In this document: piece by piece, positions 1 through 6,757 of the stretch
Layout: every line of letters begins with the position of its first letter
Position numbering within the stretch: the first letter of the stretch is position 1
From: Oscillospiraceae bacterium
Lineage (GTDB): Bacteria; Bacillota; Clostridia; Oscillospirales; Acutalibacteraceae
Direction of reading: 5' to 3'
Length of the DNA: 36,546 nucleotides
Assembly (NCBI GenBank): GCA_902792985.1
Contig: CADBBT010000030.1
Location: 1 to 36,546, forward strand
Translations under genes and position numbers: made by a program
The notes under the pieces: model-generated
What the model saw: the letters and a program-made list of their open reading frames with translations, nothing else
Told to the model about the DNA's origin: nothing
The model's database searches: none

Positions 1-30
1 AGACGGGAGCGGCGGTTCCCGTCTTTTTTG
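1..30 (+). terminator. Rho-independent terminator of an upstream gene
   Basis: An 8-bp stem (AGACGGGA at 1-8 with TCCCGTCT at 17-24) is followed by a T run to position 29. It must end a gene lying left of the window. Confidence 0.75.
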
Positions 31-58
31 ATGTTTGTCGCCTTTTCATTCAAAGAAT

Positions 59-87
59 TTGACTGCCTGCAGATTTTGTGATAGAAT
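59..87 (+). promoter_or_regulatory. Sigma-70/SigA-type promoter for the lipase operon
   Basis: TTGACT at 59-64, a 17-base spacer and TAGAAT at 82-87, 70 bases ahead of the lipase start. It lies after the terminator at 1-30, so the four genes that follow probably start a new transcript here. Confidence 0.6.
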
Positions 88-156
88 ACCATTCATATTC
101 ACCGGACGCGCGGCATATTTCAACGGTGTGCTGCGCTCACAAAGGAGGACGGGCAA

Positions 157-1269
157 ATGCAAATCATACCTGCCGCACAGACAACGATCGACAAAGCGGC
201 ATGGAACACCAATTACAGCTTCGTTTTCGTACACGGCGTTGCCGGTTGGGGCTGCTATGATCCGCAGTATCGTGTTTTGCCGTACTGGGGCATGTTCGGC
301 GGCGATCTGCTTTCGTTTTTGAGCAAACAGGGCTTTTTCTGTTATGCCGCTTCGGTCGATCCGAACGGCAGCGCGTGGGATCGCGCGTGTGAGCTGTATG
401 CCCAGCTGGTCGGCGCGCGTGTGGATTACGGCAAGGCGCACGCAAAAAAACACGGTCATGCGCGATTCGGCAAGGATTACACCGGCCGCGCACTCGTGCC
501 CGCATTTGACGCGACGCACAAGCTGAATCTGATCGGTCATTCCTTTGGCGGCACAACCATCCGTATGCTTGCGCATCTGCTGGAAAACGGCGACGCCGAC
601 GAGGTGGCAGCCGCAGGAACGGACGTCTCCCCACTGTTCACAGGCGGCAAAGGCGATTGGCTGCACAGCCTGACAACGCTTGCCACACCGCACAACGGCA
701 CCACGGCCTACTGCGACCATACCGGAAATGAACACCGCATGGGTCCGCCGCTGCAGCGCGTGATGACGGCTGTAATGGGCGCACTTGCGCGCAAAATGCC
801 GCGTGACCGCGGTGCGGGAGATGTTGCGGAATTCGATATGTATATCGACAATGCCCTGCAGCTCAACGAAAAGCTGACGGTGCCGGAGCACCTGTATTGT
901 TTTTCTTATCCCTGCTGCACGACAGAGCGGCAGCCCGACGGCAAATGTACGCCGATCAAAAGCTGCACGGAGCAGATGTTTCGCGCAACGGCGGAGATCA
1001 TCGGCGCGATGTACGGTGTGACCAGAGGCGGCTTTGTGTTTGACGAGACCTGGCGAGACAACGATGGGCTGGTGAATACCGTTTCCGCCAGAGCGCCCTT
1101 TGATGCGCCGCAACAGGAGTTTGATCCGGCGGACATCCGCAGGGGCGTGTGGAACATTATGCCCGTTGTACAGGGCGACCACATGGCGCTGGAAGGCGGA
1201 ATGTTTATCGTGCGCGGTGTGCAGCCGCTGTTTTTGGAGCAGCTGCACCGAATCAACTGTTTGCCTTGA
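157..1269 (+). CDS. Triacylglycerol lipase-like alpha/beta hydrolase (family I.5-like), no signal peptide
   Basis: Predicted to hydrolyse acyl esters. The nucleophile elbow GHSFGG places Ser at about residue 129; an early FVHGVAGWG resembles the oxyanion-hole strand, and DNDGLVNT and GDHMALEG near the C-terminus supply plausible catalytic Asp and His. The stretch RVDYGKAHAKKHGHARFGK and the later LATPHNGT are characteristic of the zinc-containing staphylococcal/Geobacillus lipases (family I.5). At 370 residues it matches the mature domain of those enzymes. Those lipases are normally secreted, but no hydrophobic leader is visible here: the start at 157 follows AAAGGAGGAC closely and no upstream in-frame leader exists. 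It may therefore act inside the cell. It is the first gene of a tight run with the Nudix and Maf genes. Family assignment is fairly secure; substrate and location are inferred. Confidence 0.85.
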   Translation: MQIIPAAQTTIDKAAWNTNYSFVFVHGVAGWGCYDPQYRVLPYWGMFGGDLLSFLSKQGFFCYAASVDPNGSAWDRACELYAQLVGARVDYGKAHAKKHGHARFGKDYTGRALVPAFDATHKLNLIGHSFGGTTIRMLAHLLENGDADEVAAAGTDVSPLFTGGKGDWLHSLTTLATPHNGTTAYCDHTGNEHRMGPPLQRVMTAVMGALARKMPRDRGAGDVAEFDMYIDNALQLNEKLTVPEHLYCFSYPCCTTERQPDGKCTPIKSCTEQMFRATAEIIGAMYGVTRGGFVFDETWRDNDGLVNTVSARAPFDAPQQEFDPADIRRGVWNIMPVVQGDHMALEGGMFIVRGVQPLFLEQLHRINCLP

Positions 1270-1281
1270 TTGGAGGAACGT

Positions 1282-1830
1282 ATGGAACTTTTTGAAAAAA
1301 CACTGAACGAAAAAACCATTTACGACGGCAGGATCCTGCGTCTGCATGTGGATGATATCGAACTGCCCAACGGCAGCCGTGCCATTCGTGAGATCGTGGA
1401 ACATCCGGGCGGCGTGTGTGTGGCGGCGCTGAGTGAAAGCGAAACACTGCAGTTTGTGCGCCAGTACCGCTATCCTTATCACAAGGTGCTGCTGGAGCTG
1501 CCCGCCGGAAAGCTGGAAAAGGGTGAAGACCCGCTGACCGCCGGCATCCGCGAGCTTGAGGAGGAGTGCGGTCTTGTGGCGGACCGTGTGATCCCGATGG
1601 GCTGCGTGTATCCCACTGTGGCCTACTGCAGCGAGATCATCCACCTTTATCTTGCCACGGGGCTGCACCGGACCGCACAGCATTTGGATGCGGATGAGTT
1701 TTTGAACACCGAAGAGATCACGCTGGCAGACGCTGTGCGCATGGTCATGGACGGCGAGATCAGCGACAGCAAGACGGTGGCGCTCGTGCTGAAGATCGCG
1801 CGGATGAAAGATGAGGGAAAGCTCGGATGA
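1282..1830 (+). CDS. Nudix hydrolase, ADP-ribose pyrophosphatase type
   Basis: Cleaves a nucleoside diphosphate linked to another moiety; by family resemblance ADP-ribose to AMP and ribose-5-phosphate. The Nudix box GX5EX7REUXEEXGU is intact: G, then E five residues on, then RELEEECGL, at about residues 77-99. The N-terminal segment with IREIVEHPGG and the strand VRQYRYPYHKVLLELPAGK are typical of the NudF/YqkG group. The start chosen is ATG 1282, because GGAGG at 1272-1276 sits six bases before it; an in-frame TTG at 1270 would have no site of its own. Length is 182 residues, normal for the group. It begins 12 bases after the lipase stop and overlaps maf by four bases, so the three are probably cotranscribed. 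Confidence 0.9.
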   Translation: MELFEKTLNEKTIYDGRILRLHVDDIELPNGSRAIREIVEHPGGVCVAALSESETLQFVRQYRYPYHKVLLELPAGKLEKGEDPLTAGIRELEEECGLVADRVIPMGCVYPTVAYCSEIIHLYLATGLHRTAQHLDADEFLNTEEITLADAVRMVMDGEISDSKTVALVLKIARMKDEGKLG

Positions 1831-2411
1831 AGGAACGCAGATTGATCGTTGCCTCCGCTTCGCCGCGCAGACGCGAGCTGCTTGCACAGGCGGGGTTCGT
1901 TTTTCAAGTGGAACCTTCCGACGCGGATGAGACGCTGCCGGACGGTGTGACGCCTGCGGCGGCAGTGGAGCTGCTTGCATCACGCAAAGCGCAGTCTGTT
2001 GCTGAAAAGCATCCCGACGATGTGGTGCTCGGGTGCGACACGATCGTTGCGCTGGAGGGTGAAAAGCTCGGAAAGCCGCAGACGGCTGCCGATGCAAAGG
2101 CCATGCTGCGCCGCCTTTCCGGCAAAACACACATGGTCTACACCGGCGTTTGCATCACCGACGGCACGCACACCGAACGCTTTGTCAGCGCCACGGACGT
2201 GACGTTTTATCCGCTGAGCGCGCAGACGATCGACGCCTATGTCGCCACAGGGGAACCGATGGACAAGGCCGGCGCCTATGGTATTCAAGGGCTCGGCAGT
2301 GTGTTGGTGCAGTCGTTTTCGGGCGATTATTTTACCGTGGTCGGTTTGCCGCTGGCGCAGTGCGCGCGTGTGCTCGCCACCTTTGGCATCGAAGGAAAAA
2401 TCAAGCTGTAA
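1827..2411 (+). CDS. maf: Maf-family nucleotide pyrophosphatase (dTTP/UTP type)
   Basis: House-cleaning enzyme that hydrolyses non-canonical or excess nucleoside triphosphates to the monophosphate. The N-terminal SASPRRRELL is the family's phosphate-binding motif. GCDTIV, then KPQTAADAKAMLRRLSGKTH and the C-terminal SFSGDYFTVVGLPL are Maf hallmarks; A-Y-GIQGLG near residue 150 agrees with the YhdE (dTTP/UTP) branch. Length is 194 residues, as usual. ATG at 1827 overlaps the Nudix stop (ATGA), indicating translational coupling. Pairing of Maf with a Nudix enzyme fits a nucleotide-sanitising unit. The subfamily choice is an inference from memory of conserved positions. Confidence 0.92.
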   Translation: MKERRLIVASASPRRRELLAQAGFVFQVEPSDADETLPDGVTPAAAVELLASRKAQSVAEKHPDDVVLGCDTIVALEGEKLGKPQTAADAKAMLRRLSGKTHMVYTGVCITDGTHTERFVSATDVTFYPLSAQTIDAYVATGEPMDKAGAYGIQGLGSVLVQSFSGDYFTVVGLPLAQCARVLATFGIEGKIKL

Positions 2412-2462
2412 GTTCGTTCTATTGTGCCGCTGCTGCTCATAGTCTTGTTGAGGGGTGGTGGC

Positions 2463-3326
2463 ATGTGTTCTTTTTCTTATGACGCTTTGGTGCGCACCGT
2501 GTCGCGGCTGCGCGCCGAGGCGCCTTTTTTGCATGTCGGGGTGTTTGGACGAAGCACCTGCGGCAGGGGGTTGTTTGCCCTGCGGTTCGGGGATGCGCCC
2601 GGCGGTGCGCTGGTGCTCGCAATGCTTGACGCGGCGCAGCAAACAGCCGGGCAGGCTTTGCTCGACTGGGCGGAGAATATGAGCGCGTGTCTGAATGCGG
2701 ATGTGCCGCTTTGCGGAGTCGATCTTTCACGCGTGTTTCGCCAAAGCAGCCTGACGCTGGTGCCGTGCATGAATCCGGACGGGCTGGAGATCTGCCGGGA
2801 CGGCGCAAGGGGCGCAGGTTCGCTGGGACGGTTTGTGCGGCGGCTTTCAGACACAGACGAACCCTGGCATGCCAATGCCGCCGGGGTGGAACTGACGCGG
2901 CAGTTCCCATATCGGTTTGAGTTTTTGCAGCAGACGCAGGCGCTCTCTGAAACACAGCAGCCGGCTGCGGCGGGCTTCTTCGGTACCGCACCGCTCACGG
3001 AGCCGGAGGCGCGTGCGCTGATGCAGCTTTGCCGCCGGGAGCGGTTTTCCCGTGCGCTGCTGCTGGAGGTGGGCACGCCGCTGCTGCAGGTGTTTCCGGC
3101 GGGGGAAAGCGCTGCCGACCGGGAGACGGTGCTTTCGGCAAAGATGCTTTCCGCGAGTGCGCTTGTGCCGTTTGTTTTGCCGTCGCCGCAGGAGAGCGCC
3201 GGCGCGTTTGCGCCGTGGTTTGCGCAGACGCAGCAGAAGAACGCGTTCACCTTTTTTGCCGAGGCGGACAGTGCCGTCTATGCGCGGCGGCTGGAGGAGC
3301 TGCTGGTGCTGTTTGCGGTGATGTGA
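2463..3326 (+). CDS. M14 carboxypeptidase homologue lacking zinc ligands (probable pseudo-enzyme)
   Basis: The fold resembles gamma-D-glutamyl-diamino acid peptidases of family M14: VPCMNPDGLEI (about residues 100-110) matches the VPxxNPDG strand, WHANAAGVELTRQFP matches the W.aN..GVDLNrnFP segment, and GTAPLTEPEARAL matches the pre-His loop. The catalytic equipment is missing, however. Where active enzymes have HxxE the protein reads AMLDAAQQT. The third-ligand HS(Q)G position reads LLLEVGTPLLQ. No plausible general-base Glu motif is visible near the end. The start chosen is ATG 2463, preceded by AGGGGTGG; an in-frame GTG at 2424 is less well placed. It has no signal peptide. It follows maf by about 50 bases and may end that operon. 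It could bind wall peptides or a partner protein without cutting. Confidence 0.65.
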   Translation: MCSFSYDALVRTVSRLRAEAPFLHVGVFGRSTCGRGLFALRFGDAPGGALVLAMLDAAQQTAGQALLDWAENMSACLNADVPLCGVDLSRVFRQSSLTLVPCMNPDGLEICRDGARGAGSLGRFVRRLSDTDEPWHANAAGVELTRQFPYRFEFLQQTQALSETQQPAAAGFFGTAPLTEPEARALMQLCRRERFSRALLLEVGTPLLQVFPAGESAADRETVLSAKMLSASALVPFVLPSPQESAGAFAPWFAQTQQKNAFTFFAEADSAVYARRLEELLVLFAVM

Positions 3327-3408
3327 GATCTGTGTGGGTGATGCGGCATGTGGAGTTATGGGCGAGAAGCGATGGCAGGACGCACTGTTGCTGTTTCTGT
3401 TCAACTGC

Positions 3409-3553
3409 TTTTGCGCACGGCTTTGCCGTGCGCAAAAGGCGGCGGCGGGACCGCGCGGCGAACGCCGTGCGAAAAACGAAGCGTGCTTCGTTTTTGAACC
3501 GTGCGAAGCACGGATCGTCCCGCCGCCGCGTTTGCGCGCAGCGAAGCTGCGCG
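3409..3553 (+). repeat. Multi-hairpin repeat element, copy A
   Basis: Five hairpins in a fixed order. H1: TTTTGCGCACGG (3409-3420) with 3426-3437. Outer stem: GCGGCGGCGGGAC (3439-3451) with GTCCCGCCGCCGC (3517-3529). Inside it are H2 (3452-3460 with 3463-3471, one G-T pair), H3 (AAAAACGAAGC 3472-3482 with 3485-3495) and H4 (CCGTGC 3499-3504 with 3508-3513). Trailing H5: CGCGCAGC (3535-3542) with GCTGCGCG (3546-3553). H3 has A5 and T5 flanks and would work as a terminator in both directions. It lies between a plus gene ending at 3326 and a minus gene ending at 3589. Copies B and D share this architecture. Confidence 0.85.
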
Positions 3554-3588
3554 AAAAAGCAACGGCTGTTTTTGGTGCTCTTATGCGA

Positions 3589-4437
3589 TCAACGGATTGT
3601 AGTTGCACTGCGTGCATTACCGTGGTATGTAAATGGTTTTCGTATATTGCGATCTTCGACCGCATTTGAGCATGGTAAATCACCCTTTTCTTCTGCAAAC
3701 CCCAGCTTCCGCAGCGATTTCATCCCGCAGCATTCCTCCAGCGCCGACGCAAACTGTACACGGTCGATCCCGTCCGGCCGCAGGGATTCGATCTCTTCCG
3801 GCAAATTGACATCCGCGCCGCACACCGTTTCCGCGTGTAAAAACAGCCGCTGCTCTGTTGTGATGACCAGCCCAGAAAAATCACGCGGCAGCCACGCGGC
3901 GGAAAGCGTGATCGCGGCGCCGGTTTGCGGTTTCGGCGCGTAAAGCGGCGCAACACACAGCGCCATGCCTGTTTGCGCAAGCAGGGTTTGTTGTACGGCT
4001 TCATATTGCTCCGGACGGGCGGTCAGCACACGCAGCGTTTTTGCAAAAGGCGCGAGCTGGTGTATGTGCTGCGTCAAAGCGGCCTGCGGATCCGTCAGGG
4101 TGATCGGTGTCGATTGTGGTGGAAGACCTTTTTCGCGCAGTACACGGACGGCAAAATTCAGCAGCAAAAACTGCGGCAGTGTCTGCGGTGCAAATGTGCG
4201 GATGCCGCTTTCTTCGGGCGGCGTGACGGACGGCGGCAGCAAAAAGCGGCGGCGCAAGGAACCTGCTGCAAGGGCAATGTCCGCCCATGGCAGGCGGCCG
4301 CTGTTTGTTTGCACCGTCATGCGATAAAACGAAAACGCGCCGGGCAGTGCAACGCGTGTAACACTGATTGTGCTTTGCGCTTTTTTGCGGCGTCTGTATG
4401 TGTACGCAGGCGCGCTGATGGATAGCGTAACAAACAA
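3589..4437 (-). CDS. Conserved hypothetical protein, unrecognised
   Basis: A 282-residue protein I cannot assign. The start chosen is TTG at 4437, because AAGGAGG lies at 4452-4446 with an 8-base spacer; the longer frame from 4521 runs through this ribosome binding site and is unlikely. The N-terminus is short and basic (YRRRKKAQ), followed by VALPGAFSFYRM. The middle holds alternating strand/helix segments with hydrophobic strands (FLLLNFAVRVL, TLRVLTARPEQYEAVQQ, MALCVAPLYAP, FSGLVITTEQR), suggesting a Rossmann-like alpha/beta fold. There is no signal peptide, membrane helix or cysteine cluster. The C-terminal GIDRVQFASALEECCGMKSLRKLGF could be a helical subdomain. It stands alone, divergent from the dapA riboswitch and convergent with the M14-like gene, with copy A as the likely shared terminator. 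Confidence 0.6.
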   Translation of the reverse strand: MFVTLSISAPAYTYRRRKKAQSTISVTRVALPGAFSFYRMTVQTNSGRLPWADIALAAGSLRRRFLLPPSVTPPEESGIRTFAPQTLPQFLLLNFAVRVLREKGLPPQSTPITLTDPQAALTQHIHQLAPFAKTLRVLTARPEQYEAVQQTLLAQTGMALCVAPLYAPKPQTGAAITLSAAWLPRDFSGLVITTEQRLFLHAETVCGADVNLPEEIESLRPDGIDRVQFASALEECCGMKSLRKLGFAEEKGDLPCSNAVEDRNIRKPFTYHGNARSATTIR

Positions 4438-4531
4438 TACCCGCCCCTCCTTTGCTCTGCTTTGCTTCATTCTATGTGCAACCGTCACAAAAAAGACGAC
4501 AGCAAAACAGCAAAAATCCACGAAAAAAAGG

Positions 4532-4560
4532 TTGATTTTTGCGCCCTTTCGTGATATGAT
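4532..4560 (+). promoter_or_regulatory. Promoter of the lysine riboswitch/dapAB transcript
   Basis: TTGATT at 4532-4537, a 17-base spacer and TATGAT at 4555-4560, about 25 bases before the riboswitch begins. Confidence 0.65.
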
Positions 4561-4584
4561 GATACAAACCGAATCCTACAATTA

Positions 4585-4746
4585 AAGATAGAGGCGCGGG
4601 GACGCATCAGTAACGAAGAGCAACCGGATGTTCGCAGCATCTGCTTTTCGCAAAAGGGCGACTCGCCGAAGGGGCCAGGCGAACGGTTCCCTGGGCGCGC
4701 GGAATAACAGACGCGCGACTGTCGCATTTTGCGGAGTGCTATTATA
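4585..4746 (+). promoter_or_regulatory. Lysine riboswitch (L box)
   Basis: Upstream of dapA the leader carries the conserved L-box landmarks in order: GATAGAGGCGCG at 4587-4598, GGGCGACTCGCCGAAGG at about 4658-4674, a paired GGCCAGGCG...CCTGGGCGCG segment, and a closing GGAGTGCTATTA at 4735-4746 that pairs with the 5' GATAG side as P1. This matches the class found upstream of lysC and dap genes in Firmicutes. Lysine binding should favour the terminator at 4786-4810 and switch dapA-dapB off. Confidence 0.88.
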
Positions 4747-4785
4747 ATTGCGGAATCCACCTTTCTGCGGTGGCAGACGATTATC

Positions 4786-4810
4786 ATGGCCGATGCATCG
4801 GTCATTTTTT
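4786..4810 (+). terminator. Riboswitch-controlled intrinsic terminator
   Basis: ATGGCCGA (4786-4793), loop TGCA and TCGGTCAT (4798-4805), then a run of six T. It lies between the aptamer and the dapA ribosome binding site, so it is the expression platform. Confidence 0.8.
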
Positions 4811-4846
4811 GTATCATTCGGCAATCATGTAAAGGAGATTTGAAAA

Positions 4847-5737
4847 ATGAAAAAGCCTGTTGTTTTCCAGGGCGCCGCGACCGCGCTTGTGACACCGCTG
4901 ACCGCCGAGGGCGTCGATTATCCGAAACTGCGTGAACTGCTCGAATGGCAGGTGGCCGAGGGCATCAATGCGCTCGTCATCTGCGGCACCTCCGGCGAAG
5001 GTTCCACCCTTTCCGACGAGGAGCACCGCGATGTGCTGAAATTCGCAAAAGACGTGGTCGGCGACCGTGTGCCGCTGATTGCGGGCACCGGCTCGAACGA
5101 TACCGCCTATGCGATCGATCTGACAAAGTACGCCTGCGAGATCGGCTATGACGCCATGCTCGTCGTCACGCCGTATTACAACAAAGCGACGCAGAAGGGC
5201 CTCATTGAGATGTTCACGACCATTGCGGACGCGAGCACCAAGCCCGTGATCCTCTATAACGTCCCTTCCCGCACCGGCGTCAACATTGAGCCTGCAACCT
5301 ACGCCGCGCTCGCCGAGCATCCGATGATCTGCGGCATCAAGGAGGCCAACAGCAACATCGCCAAGATCGTGGAGACCATGGCGCTCGTCGGCGATAAGCT
5401 GACGCTGTATTCCGGCAACGACGACCAGATCGTTCCGCTGCTGGCCTGCGGCGGCAAGGGTGTGATCTCTGTGCTGTCGAATGTGCTGCCGAAGGAAACC
5501 GTCGAGATGTGCAACAAATACTTTGCCGGCGACACAGAAGGCGCATTCAAGATGCAGTGCGAGATGTTCGATCTCATCAAGGCGCTGTTCTGTGAGGTCA
5601 ACCCGATTCCCGCAAAGGCTGCCGTCGCCGCGCTGGGTTATTGCGAGAATTATGTCCGTCTGCCGCTGACCAAGATGGAGCCGGAGCACGAAAAAGTGCT
5701 GCTTGACTGCATGCGCGCGCAGGGACTGAACGTCTGA
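4847..5737 (+). CDS. dapA: 4-hydroxy-tetrahydrodipicolinate synthase
   Basis: Condenses pyruvate with aspartate semialdehyde, the committed step of diaminopimelate/lysine synthesis. It is a 296-residue class I aldolase TIM barrel. The N-terminal GAATALVTPLT, the GTSGEGSTL phosphate/substrate loop (about residues 45-53), YYNKATQKGL with the catalytic-triad Tyr, LYNVPSRTGVNI, and GIKEANSNIAKI with the Schiff-base Lys (about residue 164) are all intact. Length is normal. AAAGGAG lies about nine bases before ATG 4847. It is the first gene after the lysine riboswitch, so it is predicted to be repressed by lysine, with dapB following ten bases later. Confidence 0.97.
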   Translation: MKKPVVFQGAATALVTPLTAEGVDYPKLRELLEWQVAEGINALVICGTSGEGSTLSDEEHRDVLKFAKDVVGDRVPLIAGTGSNDTAYAIDLTKYACEIGYDAMLVVTPYYNKATQKGLIEMFTTIADASTKPVILYNVPSRTGVNIEPATYAALAEHPMICGIKEANSNIAKIVETMALVGDKLTLYSGNDDQIVPLLACGGKGVISVLSNVLPKETVEMCNKYFAGDTEGAFKMQCEMFDLIKALFCEVNPIPAKAAVAALGYCENYVRLPLTKMEPEHEKVLLDCMRAQGLNV

Positions 5738-5747
5738 GGTGCGGCGT

Positions 5748-6488
5748 ATGAGAATCATCGTCAACGGTGCCGGCGGCCAGATGGGTAAAGTGCTGTGCGC
5801 CATGATCGAAGAAAAGGCAGACATGGAAGTTGCCGCGCGCGTGAGCATGGAATTTACGTCCGACGCCGCGCAGCACATCTATGCCGACATCAAGGATTGC
5901 GACGAAGCAGCCGACTGCATCATTGATTTTTCCAACCATACGGCGGTGCCGGGGCTTTGCGCCTATGCCACCCAAAAGAAGCTGCCGCTCGTAATTGCGA
6001 CGACGGGCCTGACGGCCGACGAACAGGCTGCTGCGGACAAAGCCGCCGAAACGATCCCCGTATTTCAGTCGGCGAACATGTCGCTGGGCGTGGCACTCGT
6101 TGCCTGCCTTGCGAAGATCGCCGCGAAAGCGCTGCCCGACGCGAACATCGAGATCGTGGAGGCGCACCACAACCGTAAGCTCGACGTGCCCAGCGGCACG
6201 GCGCTGCTGCTTGCCGACGCGATCAAATCTGTCCGTCCGCAAAGCACCTACAACATCGGTCGCCATGAAAACGGCAAGCGTACCGAAGAAGAGATCGGTA
6301 TCCATTCGCTGCGTCTGGGCGGCGAAGTCGGCATGCACGAGATCCAGTTCGCCACCGGCACGCAGGTCATCACGCTGAAGCATCAGGCGCAGACCCGCGC
6401 CCTGTTTGCGGAAGGCGCTCTTTCCGCCGCCGCCTTTTTGGTGAAGCAGCCGGCAGGGCACTACAATATGGACGACATTTTTGCATAA
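5748..6488 (+). CDS. dapB: 4-hydroxy-tetrahydrodipicolinate reductase
   Basis: Reduces the DapA product with NAD(P)H to tetrahydrodipicolinate. The N-terminal Rossmann motif MRIIVNGAGGQMG and the catalytic/substrate signature VEAHHNRKLDVPSGTAL (His-His and Lys, about residues 141-157) identify it. ATG 5748 was preferred over the in-frame GTG at 5739 because the protein then begins exactly at the Rossmann strand and TGAGGTG precedes it. The 246-residue length is typical. It is tightly linked to dapA and so shares its lysine control. Confidence 0.95.
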   Translation: MRIIVNGAGGQMGKVLCAMIEEKADMEVAARVSMEFTSDAAQHIYADIKDCDEAADCIIDFSNHTAVPGLCAYATQKKLPLVIATTGLTADEQAAADKAAETIPVFQSANMSLGVALVACLAKIAAKALPDANIEIVEAHHNRKLDVPSGTALLLADAIKSVRPQSTYNIGRHENGKRTEEEIGIHSLRLGGEVGMHEIQFATGTQVITLKHQAQTRALFAEGALSAAAFLVKQPAGHYNMDDIFA

Positions 6489-6507
6489 GACAAAGGAGCG
6501 AGTACCC

Positions 6508-6600
6508 ATGGATTTTTCCACAATTTTTGACATTTTTTCGACCGCGCTGCAGCGGCTGGTGAATTATTTGACGCTGCATTTTGCGATTCTTCGTCCGTAA
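6508..6600 (+). CDS. Putative 30-residue amphipathic microprotein
   Basis: ATG 6508 follows AAAGGAG (6491-6497 region) at good spacing, 19 bases after dapB, and the frame ends with TAA at 6598-6600 just before the operon terminator. The product is 30 residues, begins MDFSTIFDIFSTALQRL, and is rich in regularly spaced Phe, Ile and Leu, suggesting a membrane-surface helix. No function is known to me. Its middle, IFSTALQRLVNYL, resembles the C-terminal tail of the secreted phosphoesterase encoded at 12550-16074 (IFSTLLRNLTRI). The strong site argues for translation, but codon evidence from 30 codons is weak. Confidence 0.5.
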   Translation: MDFSTIFDIFSTALQRLVNYLTLHFAILRP

Positions 6601-6617
6601 AGATCAAATGCAGAGAT

Positions 6618-6644
6618 CCCCGACCGTTTTGGTCGGGGCTTTTT
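6618..6644 (+). terminator. Intrinsic terminator of the dapAB operon
   Basis: CCCCGACC (6618-6625), loop GTTTT and GGTCGGGG (6631-6638), followed by CTTTTTG. Confidence 0.88.
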
Positions 6645-6688
6645 GTTCTTTTATTTTTTAACATTCTGTCAACTTTGTTCTGAATGCC

Positions 6689-6717
6689 TTGTTTTCCGCG
6701 GTTGGCCGTGTTACAAT
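6689..6717 (+). promoter_or_regulatory. Promoter for the oxidoreductase pair
   Basis: TTGTTT at 6689-6694, 17 bases, then TACAAT at 6712-6717, about 40 bases before the flavoprotein start. The -35 is weak. Confidence 0.5.
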
Positions 6718-6757
6718 AAAATAGCAAAATTGTCATGATTACAAGGAGGCATGCACT

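Noticed and set aside
46-2130. 694-codon open frame on the minus strand
   Set aside because: It lies entirely opposite the lipase, Nudix and Maf genes, which have motifs and ribosome sites; its product is Arg/His/Gln-rich without domains. A shadow of GC-biased coding.
3334-3943. Open frames across copy A and opposite the minus gene
   Set aside because: They translate the hairpin element; sequence is Ala/Arg/Cys-rich and the start sites are poor.
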